From the NCBI GenBank assembly GCA_011620345.1, contig WOZJ01000050.1, positions 215,976 through 258,234 on the forward strand: a stretch of DNA of 42,259 bases, read 5' to 3'. Position 1 is the stretch's first letter. Each line of letters opens with the position of its first letter. The notes beneath the pieces were generated by a model, which was given only the letters and a program-made list of their open reading frames with translations, was not told the DNA's origin and searched no databases. Shown piece by piece: positions 30,921 through 39,365 of the stretch. Position numbers and translations under genes: made by a program. The DNA comes from Nitrospirota bacterium (lineage in GTDB: Bacteria > UBA2233).

Positions 30921-32033
30921 TCATCGAGTCTCCTCCTTGGGAGCCTCTTGGGGCTGTTTCTCTAGAGTACGCCCCTCAGGATTTTTTGGTTCCAAGGCGA
31001 TTTCTGTCTCATAGAGGTTCACGACGGCAAGGATAAGCGAGAAGATTAGCGGACCAAGAACAATGCCTACCATTCCAAAGGCCTGCAATCCGCCTAGGAT
31101 GGCAAACATAAGGACCACGGGAGAAATATCTGCCTGCCCCCCTACGAAGTACGGCCGGACGAAGTTGTCCGACAGGCTGATCACCACAGACCCCCATAGG
31201 CCTAAGAAGATTGCCGCACCCCAGTGCTGTTGGGCAAGCAAGACCAGGACGGCCGGAACCCACACGATGCCGGCTCCCACGACTGGAATAAGCGAAAAGA
31301 AGGCCATCATCACCCCCCAAAGCACTATCGAGGGAAGGCCTGCGATTGCAAACCCGATTCCACCGAGCGTTCCTTGGACAATCGCCGTTAAAAGCCCTCC
31401 GTAGATGGTGGCCTTGAGGGTTTGGTTGAGTTGGCCGATCACTTTTTTGCGGGAGGCAGGGGGCATTGGCAAAAGGCTCTCCAAGCGCCCTAGAACCAGC
31501 TTGCCGTCCTTAAAAACGAAGAATAGCGTGAACAATACAAGGCCGAGGTTCATTAAAAAGCTAGAAAAATTGAGGACAATCTGGGAGCTCCCAGAGACCA
31601 TGACCATCGAGAAGTTCCGGATATTGTCGAGAATGGCCTTTCTGAAGTCAAACGTAGGAATTTCCACGTAACGGCCTACAAAATTGAGTACGCTCGCTAG
31701 CGGGGGAAAATCGTAAGGGCTGGAAAAATGCCTGCCCTCCAGGGCCTTCTCAAGCGAGCGATAGGCTGAAATTGCTTCGTTTGCAAGGCTTGCACCGACG
31801 ATAGCGATCGGAATGGCAAGGCCCAGGATGACCAATACGAGCATCAATAGCGAAGCCAAGGATTTCCTGCCGCCTAGGCCGCGAAGGAGCCTGTCGTAGA
31901 TAGGATACGAGACTGCTCCGATGATGATTGCCCAAAGAATGGGGGTCAAGTAAGGGGCAAGCGTAAGGTAGCCTAAATAGAAAAGCCCAACAAGAAGCGA
32001 AAGTGCCAGGAACCCAAGAAAAAAGCGGGTCAT
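30921..32033 (-). CDS. AI-2E/PerM family membrane permease
   Basis: A 370-residue membrane protein of the AI-2E (PerM/YdiK/TqsA) family with about eight helices. Family landmarks are LTPILWAIIIGAVSYPIYDRL near the N terminus, the central ELLP-like SLLPMPPASRKKVIGQLNQT segment, GGLLTAIVQGTLGGIGFAIAG, MMAFFSLIPVVGAGIVWVPA and the ending FGMVGIVLGPLIFSLILA. Members export small molecules or ions (autoinducer 2, Na+/H+ in some), so the substrate is open. The charged tail (residues about 340-370) is proline- and glutamate-rich. The ATG at 32033 has a GAGGTG site; a longer in-frame reading to 32135 is possible but adds a polar 34-residue stretch outside the family. Confidence 0.9.
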   Translation of the reverse strand: MTRFFLGFLALSLLVGLFYLGYLTLAPYLTPILWAIIIGAVSYPIYDRLLRGLGGRKSLASLLMLVLVILGLAIPIAIVGASLANEAISAYRSLEKALEGRHFSSPYDFPPLASVLNFVGRYVEIPTFDFRKAILDNIRNFSMVMVSGSSQIVLNFSSFLMNLGLVLFTLFFVFKDGKLVLGRLESLLPMPPASRKKVIGQLNQTLKATIYGGLLTAIVQGTLGGIGFAIAGLPSIVLWGVMMAFFSLIPVVGAGIVWVPAVLVLLAQQHWGAAIFLGLWGSVVISLSDNFVRPYFVGGQADISPVVLMFAILGGLQAFGMVGIVLGPLIFSLILAVVNLYETEIALEPKNPEGRTLEKQPQEAPKEETR

Positions 32034-32370
32034 CGCATGCACCTCTAGATCTTCCTGCTCCAAGCGTTCCACTTCATTCCAAGAGGCCCGTATGTTAATC
32101 TTTGTAAAGTGTAAAGCGAACCTACCAAGTGGCACGGGGTTTTAGTGGGGCATGAGCTTGTTAGTAATACTTTAGTGAGCCCCCGTGTTTATAGAAGAGC
32201 CAATACATTATACAGCGTATTTTGCAGGGTGAATACCCAGCAGGCGCTCACGGTTTCTCAAAAAGCATCAATCTTAGGATGGTTTTGGCGAGCAACCCTT
32301 AGACGTCGAGCACTGCAAGAGTTCTGGAATATTCTAACTGAACCGCCAAGAAACATACGGAAGGGAAACT
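32034..32370. other. divergent intergenic region (about 340 nt)
   Basis: It separates the AI-2E permease and STAS genes. It holds the leader of the permease gene, AT-rich stretches with -10-like TATACA near 32212, and a small GGGT-GAAT-ACCC hairpin near 32229. No convincing promoter pair, RNA gene or coding region was recognised; plus-strand reading frames here have no similarity I can see. Confidence 0.5.
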
Positions 32371-33252
32371 GTGCAAGCACCTGCAACCCAAAGGCTCAAC
32401 TTCAATTCGATTGTCGTTATTATTCCAGCATTAATGGTCGTCCTGGCCACGGTTCCGTTCTGGATCATCGGGCTTTTGGGCGTATGGGCGTTTTTCTCGC
32501 TGGGAACTCGTATCAGCGAAATTGCCGCAAGGAGCGAGGCGAGCCAACAATCCGCCCAGTTTATAGCCGTCTTTCGGAGCCTCCAGGACGCGGTGACCGA
32601 CGCCGGCTGGGCGTTTTTTATCGAGGCGGTCATTATTGCCATTTTAGGGGCAATCGCCGTGTTTGGCGTATCTTACTATGTCTACAGGAAAACTAAGCGG
32701 ATTGCGAATAGCCTTTTGGACGCCGTCCAAGCCATCGAGGAAGGCCAGGAGGAGGTTTCCCCTGACGGCGGCGGCTACGAGGAAACCGAGCTTCTTGCCA
32801 AGAGTATCCAAGAGATGGCAAGGATCATTGCAAGGCAGAACCAGGCGCTCCGCGGAACAGTAGATGAATTAAGCATTCCTGCCATCGAGATCTGGCGGGG
32901 GGTTGTTTTCATGCCCGTCGTGGGCTACGTAGATTCTAGGCGGGCGTTTCAAATCGAGGAGGCGCTCCTTGAGAGGACGGTTCAAACCAAAGCCCGGTTT
33001 GTTATCCTGGATATTTCAGGGATTTCCAGCATCGACACGCAAGTCATGGCGCACATCCTGAAGATCATCAAGGAAATTGCGTTGTTGGGGGCTAAGGCGA
33101 TTCTTTCTGGCACTTCCCCCCAAACGGCACGCTCTCTTGTACACCTAGGGGTAGATCTTGGCACCACGGAGGCGTATGGCGAGCTTGAAGCAGCGCTTAG
33201 GCGGATATTTGCAGATTACGGCTTTTTCAAGAAGAAGCCTGCGCAAGTTTAA
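32371..33252 (+). CDS. membrane-anchored HAMP-like plus STAS domain protein (RsbR type)
   Basis: A 293-residue protein with two membrane helices (about 14-41 and 80-106) bracketing a short outside loop rich in S, E and A, a HAMP-like linker (about 107-160, KRIANSLLDAVQAIEEGQEE) and a C-terminal STAS domain (about 165-285). The STAS part begins ELSIPAIEIWRGVVFMPVVG and has DISGISSIDTQVMAHILKII, very like RsbR, with S/T residues where RsbR is phosphorylated by RsbT. The GTG start at 32371 has an AAGGG site. No RsbT or RsbS gene adjoins it. Its end overlaps flgL by 26 nt. A stressosome-like or other partner-switching role is inferred. Confidence 0.84.
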   Translation: MQAPATQRLNFNSIVVIIPALMVVLATVPFWIIGLLGVWAFFSLGTRISEIAARSEASQQSAQFIAVFRSLQDAVTDAGWAFFIEAVIIAILGAIAVFGVSYYVYRKTKRIANSLLDAVQAIEEGQEEVSPDGGGYEETELLAKSIQEMARIIARQNQALRGTVDELSIPAIEIWRGVVFMPVVGYVDSRRAFQIEEALLERTVQTKARFVILDISGISSIDTQVMAHILKIIKEIALLGAKAILSGTSPQTARSLVHLGVDLGTTEAYGELEAALRRIFADYGFFKKKPAQV

Positions 33253-34210
33253 TCACGCTAGGCTGAAGAACCGTGTTGAGCGAGGCAAAAGTTGCTTCGA
33301 GCGCCCTCCTTGACTGGTCAAGCTTTAGAGGGCTTTGCACTTCGACATCGCCGTTTTCGGTGAGCGAGCGAAGGTTGTTGGTGTTTAAGTTGAGTTCGTC
33401 CAGCCATGTCTTTGCGTTCTGAAGGGATTGCGCCCCTACCCCCATCTGGGCCCTGAACGTGGCAACCTGATTGTAGGCGGTGTTTAGGTATAGTGTTGCG
33501 TTTTTGATGCGCTCTTTATTGGAAACACCCGGCCCACCGATGACGCGGCGGTCAGGATAGGCGATCGCGTTCATAAGGTCTTGCATGAGAGCAAACAGGT
33601 TTACACCTTTTTGAGACTCTGCACCCCCGAAAACTGCCGAGCCGGGCAGGCTAATCTCGGCGTAAATCCCCGGAAGCACCTCTAGCTCCATGCTGTTGCC
33701 ATCGCCCGCGTATTCCACGGCCCCTTCAAACTGGAGGTACCCTTGCTCGGTACGTACAGGCTGGACAGTGCTCTTGAAGGGCGGGGACTGGTTTTTGAAG
33801 CCCGCAAACACGTACTTTCCGGCAATAGAGGTGTTCGCTGCATCGAGCAGGCCCCTCATAATTTCATCGAGCGCGCGAAGGTTGACCTGCGTTCGCCTTG
33901 GGTCTTCAACACCCTGGAGCTCTTGGGTCGCGATGTCCCTTGCCTTTAAAATGAGCTGTTGGACCTGGGCCAGCGACTGATCCATGGCCGTTTGAACGGA
34001 TATCGCCCTCTCAATCTGCACGCCGGCCTGCTGGTAGAAGTCCATGGACTCTCGGTAGCCGAGCACCCTTGCGTAGCCTACTGGGTCGTCGGATGGACGG
34101 TTGAGCTGCTTGCCCGTCGAGAGCTGTTCTTGGGCGCGCACAAGATCCTCCCGGTCGTTCTGAACCCAAGAAAGCGTGTTCCTGTATACCGTTGGGTCGG
34201 CCACCCGCAT
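33227..34210 (-). CDS. flgL: flagellar hook-filament junction protein FlgL (HAP3)
   Basis: A 327-residue secreted flagellar protein that joins the hook to the filament. The flagellin-like N terminus MRVADPTVYRNTLSWVQNDREDLVRAQEQLSTGKQLNRPSDDPVGYA is a good match to HAP3, and the C terminus (LDQSRRALEATFASLNTVLQ) forms the complementary helical end. It is the last gene of the flagellar operon, 26 nt after flgK. The usual csrA/fliW neighbours of some relatives are absent; a convergent STAS gene follows with a 26-nt overlap. Confidence 0.94.
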   Translation of the reverse strand: MRVADPTVYRNTLSWVQNDREDLVRAQEQLSTGKQLNRPSDDPVGYARVLGYRESMDFYQQAGVQIERAISVQTAMDQSLAQVQQLILKARDIATQELQGVEDPRRTQVNLRALDEIMRGLLDAANTSIAGKYVFAGFKNQSPPFKSTVQPVRTEQGYLQFEGAVEYAGDGNSMELEVLPGIYAEISLPGSAVFGGAESQKGVNLFALMQDLMNAIAYPDRRVIGGPGVSNKERIKNATLYLNTAYNQVATFRAQMGVGAQSLQNAKTWLDELNLNTNNLRSLTENGDVEVQSPLKLDQSRRALEATFASLNTVLQPSVIKLAQASS

Positions 34211-34236
34211 TGTGATGCCTCCTTTTCCAGCTAAGA

Positions 34237-35652
34237 TCAGCGAACGATTCCCAAAAGAGAATCAAACATAGTTTGCGTTACGATAAGACTTTGACTTGCT
34301 GCCTGAAAGGCCCGCTGGTAACGAGTCAGGGTGATCATCTCCTCGTCCAGTGAAACACCCGAAACAGAATCCCTTTGGGTAGCAAGCTGCTCTAGAGTGC
34401 CTTGCGTAGTTTTTAGCTCGGCCTCCAGCCGCTGCATCGTACCACCTACACCCGATACGATCCCGCCTAGGTATTCTGAGAACGTCTTTGCATCTTTGGA
34501 GCCAGGCTTGACTATGATCTGGTTGTTCCAAAGGCCAGCGATGGCCAATGCCGTACGATTATCTCCCGGTAGGCCCTGCTTGGTAGTCGCCGCGGCGATG
34601 GCGCTCTCCGAGCGTTTGATGGGCTCTGCAAGCTCGAGGAAGCGGGAGGCATCCTGTTCAGCCTTTTGGTCTGGCTTTGCCAGCACAAAGAAGGGCTGAC
34701 CCGTCTGTCCGGCAAGGTCGTAGCCTTGGCGGTGAAGGACGTTCACTTCGCCCCCGAGCACAAACGCAAGATGGTCGATCTGGTTTAAATACGAAGGGAT
34801 GTCCTTTTGTATGACCTCCGTAAGCCCGCCAAGCTTCCCCCCTTGAATCCTGTTTGTAATGTCTTCGTAGTAGGCTCCATCCCGGAATGCGATCTGGATG
34901 TCGCCAGAGCGACTTCCGCCTTGGTATACGAGCGACTTGGCCGTAGAGCCATCGACAAGCGCCTTTCCTCCGACGTAGACCGTAAGGTTGTCCCCGTGAT
35001 CAAGGGTTTCGATGTCAACAAGCTTGGAGAGGTCTCCAAGGAGCGCATCTCGCTGATCCTTAAGGTCGTTGGCCCTGCCCCCTTTCCCTGAAATCGCCCG
35101 GTTTAGCCTTGCAATTTCTTCTGCATAGGCGTTCACCTGTGACACGGTAGCCTCAATGTCGGCCCTCGCGGAGAAATCGGCCTGGTGTAGGATAAGACTC
35201 GTTCGTTTGAAGGTGTCAGTCAACTGGATTGCTTTTTCCCGAACAACCTTTCTCTCCCCCAAACCTGCCGGGTTTTCTGCCAACGCGCGGTAGGCTCCGA
35301 AGAACTCGCTCATTGCTTTCTCTAGTCCAGGAGCGCTCGCTTCGTTTAAGGCGCTTTCGATCTGCCTTAGGTAAGTCTGGCGCACTTCAAGCTCGCCAAG
35401 GGCGTTTTGCTGTTTTTGGATTTGCGAATCAATGTAGAGGTCTTTTACGCGTCGGACATCGGAGGCCTGAACGCCCGTGCCAAGGCCTCCGATAGAGGTG
35501 AGGTAAGGCGGGGTTGCTTCCAAAACGACCTCCTGGCGAGTATAGCCAGGCGTGTTGACGTTCGCGATATTATGTTCCGAAGTGGAAAGAGCTGTTTGAT
35601 TCGCCACCAACGCCCTTTTGCCTGTCTCTAGCGATTGAATCAGCCCCGGCAT
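34237..35652 (-). CDS. flgK: flagellar hook-associated protein FlgK (HAP1)
   Basis: A 471-residue hook-associated protein. The N terminus has the FlgK signature LIQSLETGKRALVANQTALSTSEHNIANVNTPGYTRQ, and the C terminus SLDEEMITLTRYQRAFQAASQSLIVTQTMFDSLL is the conserved C-terminal helix. The ATG at 35652 is chosen over a 45-codon longer reading because it is the family start, has a GAGGAG site and lies 2 nt after the flgN stop. It is exported by the flagellar type III system and chaperoned by FlgN. Confidence 0.95.
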   Translation of the reverse strand: MPGLIQSLETGKRALVANQTALSTSEHNIANVNTPGYTRQEVVLEATPPYLTSIGGLGTGVQASDVRRVKDLYIDSQIQKQQNALGELEVRQTYLRQIESALNEASAPGLEKAMSEFFGAYRALAENPAGLGERKVVREKAIQLTDTFKRTSLILHQADFSARADIEATVSQVNAYAEEIARLNRAISGKGGRANDLKDQRDALLGDLSKLVDIETLDHGDNLTVYVGGKALVDGSTAKSLVYQGGSRSGDIQIAFRDGAYYEDITNRIQGGKLGGLTEVIQKDIPSYLNQIDHLAFVLGGEVNVLHRQGYDLAGQTGQPFFVLAKPDQKAEQDASRFLELAEPIKRSESAIAAATTKQGLPGDNRTALAIAGLWNNQIIVKPGSKDAKTFSEYLGGIVSGVGGTMQRLEAELKTTQGTLEQLATQRDSVSGVSLDEEMITLTRYQRAFQAASQSLIVTQTMFDSLLGIVR

Positions 35653-35654
35653 CT

Positions 35655-36119
35655 CTACACTCTCCTCGAAACCGTTGGAATTTCCCCCGTTATTTTGATC
35701 GTCCCAACGGGGGTGTAGCGTTGGTCGCTCATTCCTATCGTTTGTTTTAGCCTTGAAAAAAGCCCCTCTATCCAAGCAAGCGAACAAGCGACTAAGTCTT
35801 TGAGTTCCCTTGAGGCATGCTGCACGTCCTTAACCCTTTCTTTGAGCAAGGAGGCCTGCCCTCGAAGCTGCCCTGCGTCTTCCTTCGATATACCAGCGAG
35901 AATCTCCTCTATCGAGGCTTCAAGGGGAATCCCGGCTTCCTGAAGACTGGCTTGCCTCATCTGCTCGAGCGCTTGTACCCTACGTTGAACCTGCTCTCTT
36001 TGTTCAAGGAGCGATTCAAGCTTCTCGGCATCCAGGGCCAACGCCGCCTTTTGCTCTTCTTGAAGCACCCTGACCAGTTCCTCGAGTTCAACGTTTAAAC
36101 GCTCAAAGATTTTAAGCAT
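35655..36119 (-). CDS. flgN: FlgN-like flagellar export chaperone
   Basis: A 154-residue, almost wholly helical protein; residues 5-125 read as coiled coil (LNVELEELVRVLQEEQKAAL, LESLLEQREQVQRRVQAL). FlgN chaperones FlgK and FlgL. Sequence similarity in this family is weak, so the call rests on fold, length and location between flgM and flgK. A gap of 3 nt to flgM and 2 nt to flgK implies coupling. The C-terminal 30 residues are unstructured, as expected for the substrate-binding end. Confidence 0.8.
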   Translation of the reverse strand: MLKIFERLNVELEELVRVLQEEQKAALALDAEKLESLLEQREQVQRRVQALEQMRQASLQEAGIPLEASIEEILAGISKEDAGQLRGQASLLKERVKDVQHASRELKDLVACSLAWIEGLFSRLKQTIGMSDQRYTPVGTIKITGEIPTVSRRV

Positions 36120-36122
36120 GGG

Positions 36123-36428
36123 CTAAAAAAGCTCCCCCATAATAATCCCCCAGGCCACAACGTCTTCGTCCATTTCAAGCGTTCCGCGCTCAATGGCCTC
36201 CTTGTGCATAGCAACCACCGCCGGGCGCACCTCTTGGGCAGAGGCGCTTGCGGCAAACTTTTGAGCCAAACGCCCCGCCTCAGAAACCGTCACGCGGTCT
36301 TTTGCGAGAGGCTGCCCTTTTTTCCCTCCAGACGGGCTTTTTTCTCGTACAGAGTCTAACCTCCCCAACTGAGATGAAGCAACCTGCTGGCCGAGGCTAT
36401 CAACCGGAGGATACCCAAAGCTCGCCAT
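36123..36428 (-). CDS. flgM: FlgM-like anti-sigma-28 factor
   Basis: A 101-residue small protein with a disordered N-terminal half and a C-terminal helical part, SEAGRLAQKFAASASAQEV... and HKEAIERGTLEMDEDVVAWGIIMGEL, where FlgM contacts FliA. FlgM holds FliA inactive until it is exported after hook completion. The ATG at 36428 is favoured over TTG at 36431. It is preceded by a candidate sigma-28 promoter in flgJ, the expected target of the factor it inhibits. fliA is at the head of the same gene run. Confidence 0.82.
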   Translation of the reverse strand: MASFGYPPVDSLGQQVASSQLGRLDSVREKSPSGGKKGQPLAKDRVTVSEAGRLAQKFAASASAQEVRPAVVAMHKEAIERGTLEMDEDVVAWGIIMGELF

Positions 36429-36453
36429 CAAAACTCGCCTTCTCGCTTAAGCC

Positions 36454-36828
36454 TTAATCTATACTTAAAGAATCGGTTTTTTTGGAAGAAACTTGACCAG
36501 GCCCCTGCCGCTCTTTTGGTAATTGTTCGGTACGCCCTTCGAGGCCTTTTTCGATGAACTCTGCCACCCCGAGCGAGCTTGTTTTTGCGATTTCGTCTGC
36601 CAAGGCCAAATCGATCAACATCTCGTAAGTATCCTTGCCCGTCATCTCTGGGGCCAGGCTGTTATGGGGGATTGTTTTTCTCATCTCTTTGAGCAGAGAA
36701 TACACGAACATGGATTCAAACTGCCCTGCAATCTCGTGAATGTTGGCGCCGGAAGTTCGACCAAGACTTCCTGGATTAAGGATAGCCTGTTGCGCATTGA
36801 GCTGCCCAATTGGTTCTATTGAATCCAT
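36454..36828 (-). CDS. flgJ: FlgJ-like rod-binding protein (N-terminal domain only)
   Basis: A 124-residue protein matching the rod-capping half of FlgJ: AGQFESMFVYSLLKEMRKTI and DTYEMLIDLALADEIAKTSSLGVAEFIEKGL are the two conserved helices. The peptidoglycan hydrolase domain found in enterobacterial FlgJ is missing, as in many other lineages, so another enzyme must open the wall. The tail (about 95-124) is polar and low complexity. It lies 9 nt after flgI. Its final codons contain the candidate sigma-28 promoter of flgM. Confidence 0.88.
   Translation of the reverse strand: MDSIEPIGQLNAQQAILNPGSLGRTSGANIHEIAGQFESMFVYSLLKEMRKTIPHNSLAPEMTGKDTYEMLIDLALADEIAKTSSLGVAEFIEKGLEGRTEQLPKERQGPGQVSSKKTDSLSID
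36470..36496 (-). promoter_or_regulatory. candidate sigma-28 (FliA) promoter for flgM-flgN-flgK-flgL
   Basis: On the minus strand TCAAGTTT (36489-36496), an 11-nt spacer and ACCGATTC (36470-36477). The first matches TAAAGTTT at seven of eight and the second GCCGATAA at five of eight positions, and the spacer is exact. It lies inside the 3' end of flgJ, about 40 nt before flgM. Confidence 0.58.
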
Positions 36829-36837
36829 AGCCTCTCC

Positions 36838-37956
36838 TTATAGAATTTCAAGGTCCGCGTGTAGCGCTCCAACTTGCTTGATCGCCTGCAAGATGGCGAT
36901 CAAATCCCTAGGCGACGCGCCTAGGGCATTCAATCCTCTTACGACGTCCTGAATCGTGGCGCTGCCATCCACAACGGCCACCTTTCGCTGCTGTTCTTGT
37001 ACCTGGAGCTGCTCTTGTGGAACAACCACTGGTCCCGCCTGGGTAAACGGTGGAGGCTGGACGACGGCGACCTCCTGTTGGACGGTAACCGTTAGATTCC
37101 CGTGAGAGACGGCAACAGGAGAGAGCGTGACGTTGCCCCCCATCACGACGGTTCCCGTACGTTCGTCGATGACAACTTTTGCCGGGGCGTCCGGGCGAAC
37201 ATCGAGGTTTTCAAGCGCGGCCATAAAGTATGCGGGGTCGTTTTGGTATTTATCGGGGATTTGAACGCGTACATAGCCAGCATCGAGCGCCTTGGCCGGA
37301 TACCCTGGAATGCTTTCGTTGATGACCGACGCCATCCTAAGCGCTGTCGTAAAGTCCGGCGTTTGGAGCGCAAGCCCTACCTCTACGAGCGGGCCGGAAG
37401 AGGTTTCGCTTGGCGGGTTTTTCAGTATAGCACCGTTTGGAATGCGTCCAGCGGTCAAATGGTTCTGGACGACCGCGGCCCCAAGCGCGCCAAACGCCCC
37501 AAAGCCGCCTACGGAGAGCGGACCTTGGGCTATGGCGTGGAGTTTTCCATCCGGGCTACTCAAGGGCGTCATGATCAACGTCCCGCCAACCAGGGAGCGA
37601 GCGTCACCCATCGCCGAAACGACGACGTCGAAACGACTGCCTGCCCTGGCGTAGGGAGGAACAGTTGCCGTCACCATTACCGCAGCGGTATCGTCGCCCC
37701 TAAAACGTTGGATATCTTCAACCTTGATCCCGTTGTTCCGAAGAAGGTTGTAGATCGTGCGAACCGTGTAGGGGTTGCGTCGGTTGTCCCCTGTGCGGTT
37801 AAGACCGGTGATAAGCCCGTACCCAACGAGCTGTTCGGTTTGGCCTGTCGAAAAGTTCGCGATATCCTTGATCCTTGCTGCCAAAGCCTCTTGAACCGTC
37901 GAGCAGGCACACCCAAACAAAAAGACGAAGATTAACACGAAAGACTTCATGTTCAT
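36838..37956 (-). CDS. flgI: flagellar P-ring protein FlgI
   Basis: A 372-residue periplasmic protein that forms the P ring in the peptidoglycan layer. A signal peptide (MKSFVLIFVFLFGCACST region) precedes the mature start at RIKDIANFSTGQTEQLVGYGLITGLNRTGDN, the family signature. Later landmarks are the VMVTATVPPYARAGSRFDV, MTPLSSPDGKLHAIAQGPLSVGG and ERTGTVVMGGNVTLSPVAVSHGNL segments. The ATG at 37956 is closest to the AAGGGAGG site; 37950 is also possible. It follows flgH by 10 nt. Confidence 0.96.
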   Translation of the reverse strand: MNMKSFVLIFVFLFGCACSTVQEALAARIKDIANFSTGQTEQLVGYGLITGLNRTGDNRRNPYTVRTIYNLLRNNGIKVEDIQRFRGDDTAAVMVTATVPPYARAGSRFDVVVSAMGDARSLVGGTLIMTPLSSPDGKLHAIAQGPLSVGGFGAFGALGAAVVQNHLTAGRIPNGAILKNPPSETSSGPLVEVGLALQTPDFTTALRMASVINESIPGYPAKALDAGYVRVQIPDKYQNDPAYFMAALENLDVRPDAPAKVVIDERTGTVVMGGNVTLSPVAVSHGNLTVTVQQEVAVVQPPPFTQAGPVVVPQEQLQVQEQQRKVAVVDGSATIQDVVRGLNALGASPRDLIAILQAIKQVGALHADLEIL

Positions 37957-37966
37957 CCAGCCTCCC

Positions 37967-38611
37967 TTAAAAAGGCCAGATCTTGTCAAGGACGCCGGCC
38001 AAGAATCCAGGCCTTTGCTTGTTCCCAACGAGCCCTTTCCCTTCGTAGCTTATGGCCAGGTTTGCAATCAGCATCGAAGAAATTTGGTTACTGGATTCGA
38101 TGTCCTCGGGCCTAACAACCCCCCTTAGCAGCATCACCTGGTCCTCGTCGTTCAGGCGAATCCTGCGTCTTCCTTCGATGAAGAGGTTCCCGTTGGGGTA
38201 CACGTCCCGAACGACGCAGACCACCTGAGTTACGAACGTCCCGCCCCTCTGGGTTGTTCCCGTACCCGTGTAATCGTGCGTGGCGTTCATGTCGCCCGAA
38301 TACGTCCTAGCGCCCGGATTTGTGGTAAAGTCTCCGCTTAAACCCGTTTCACGGTTTGTCGTCGTCCCAGCCTGGTAGGTGGAGGCCGCCTGTTCGGCCA
38401 CGTTCACTACGACGATGTCGTTGAGCCTAGAAGCTCGCTTGTCGCCAAAGAGGTCTCTGTAGGCCGGCTCCGGATAGCCCTGCTGCTGCTCGGATGCGCT
38501 GGGGACGTAATCTACCATGTCCTTAGACATTTCTCCCAGCATCGGTTGCTTGTAGGCACAGCCTAAGGCAAGCAACAAAAGGACAGCGGAGCTATACGAA
38601 GGCATTTTCAC
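37967..38611 (-). CDS. flgH: flagellar L-ring lipoprotein FlgH
   Basis: A 214-residue outer-membrane lipoprotein forming the L ring. The signal sequence ends in LLALGC, a lipobox with the acylated cysteine at 18. The core has YRDLFGDKRASRLNDIVVVNVAEQA, and the C-terminal half NGNLFIEGRRRIRLNDEDQVMLLRGVVRPEDI is the strongly conserved ring-forming part. Its presence implies an outer membrane. The GTG start overlaps the flgA stop (GTGA); ATG at 38605 is an alternative. Confidence 0.95.
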   Translation of the reverse strand: MKMPSYSSAVLLLLALGCAYKQPMLGEMSKDMVDYVPSASEQQQGYPEPAYRDLFGDKRASRLNDIVVVNVAEQAASTYQAGTTTNRETGLSGDFTTNPGARTYSGDMNATHDYTGTGTTQRGGTFVTQVVCVVRDVYPNGNLFIEGRRRIRLNDEDQVMLLRGVVRPEDIESSNQISSMLIANLAISYEGKGLVGNKQRPGFLAGVLDKIWPF

Positions 38612-39357
38612 GGCGCACTCACCCGAACCTGCTTTAGGCCGACAACCCGGCCTTTGACCACTTTTTTCGATGTGGAATTCATCACTTCAACCTCATCTCC
38701 AAGGATTCCATTCTGTTTGGCCGTGCCCTTGGCGTGAATTTGGTACCCGGCTCCCTTAATGAGCAGATCTACCTCGTCGCCAACGTTCACGGCCACGACA
38801 TCCTCGAGCGCATGCTTGCCTATTGGGCCGTCCGAGGGAATATCCATCCGAAGCCGTTTGCCGACAGCTTCCTGGGGATTTTGAAGGACGTTTCGCAATG
38901 CAGGGTCGTTCATGTCAGAACGCACCAGGTCAATATCTGCCGGGTCGAGGACATCGCCCTTGGCCAGCGAACGCCTTGCGACAACGGCCGACTCGTAACG
39001 ACGGACGGCAGGGCGGACCTTCAGCCGAAGGAGCGTCTCAGAGCCGCTTCGAAAGCAGAGAGTAAAGCTCGCCCGGTTGTCGAAGGCAAAATCGTCGGAA
39101 AATTCCGCGACGACTTCAAGCCCATCCTTAGTGGGCAAAAAGACGTCACGAACCCCGTACCAACTTTGGACCTCCACGTCTTTTCCTTCAAGCTTGGCCT
39201 TCTGGAACAAGAAATGCTCCGCCAGTTCTCTAATTTTTTCTTCAGGGACACGAAATCGCCTCGCCTCCCCTTCGGCCAATGACAACCGAACCAAGCCGGC
39301 ACACAGCATCAACGCGACGCAAATAAAGGAGACAAGGGACGAACGACAGCGTGCCAT
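38608..39357 (-). CDS. flgA: flagellar P-ring assembly chaperone FlgA
   Basis: A 249-residue periplasmic protein with a signal peptide (SLVSFICVALMLCAGLVRLSLA) and a C-terminal SAF domain (about 130-249) with SLAKGDVLDPADIDLV and a pattern VLQNPQEAVGKRLRMDIPSDGPIGKHAL, followed by DEVDLLIKGAGYQIHAKGTA. FlgA helps FlgI assemble the P ring. It lies between flgG and flgH; its stop overlaps the flgH start. Confidence 0.92.
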   Translation of the reverse strand: MARCRSSLVSFICVALMLCAGLVRLSLAEGEARRFRVPEEKIRELAEHFLFQKAKLEGKDVEVQSWYGVRDVFLPTKDGLEVVAEFSDDFAFDNRASFTLCFRSGSETLLRLKVRPAVRRYESAVVARRSLAKGDVLDPADIDLVRSDMNDPALRNVLQNPQEAVGKRLRMDIPSDGPIGKHALEDVVAVNVGDEVDLLIKGAGYQIHAKGTAKQNGILGDEVEVMNSTSKKVVKGRVVGLKQVRVSAP

Positions 39358-39365
39358 GTCAGCTC

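Noticed and set aside
32130-32148. Sigma-54-like TGGCAC box upstream of the STAS gene
   Set aside because: The -24 half is good, but the -12 position lacks the essential GC (reads TTTAG).
32145-32696. 183-codon plus-strand frame upstream of and overlapping the STAS gene
   Set aside because: Overlaps the STAS coding region in another frame, has no ribosome site and no similarity.
37102-37935. 277-codon plus-strand frame opposite flgI
   Set aside because: Antisense shadow of a confidently identified flagellar gene; no recognisable motifs.
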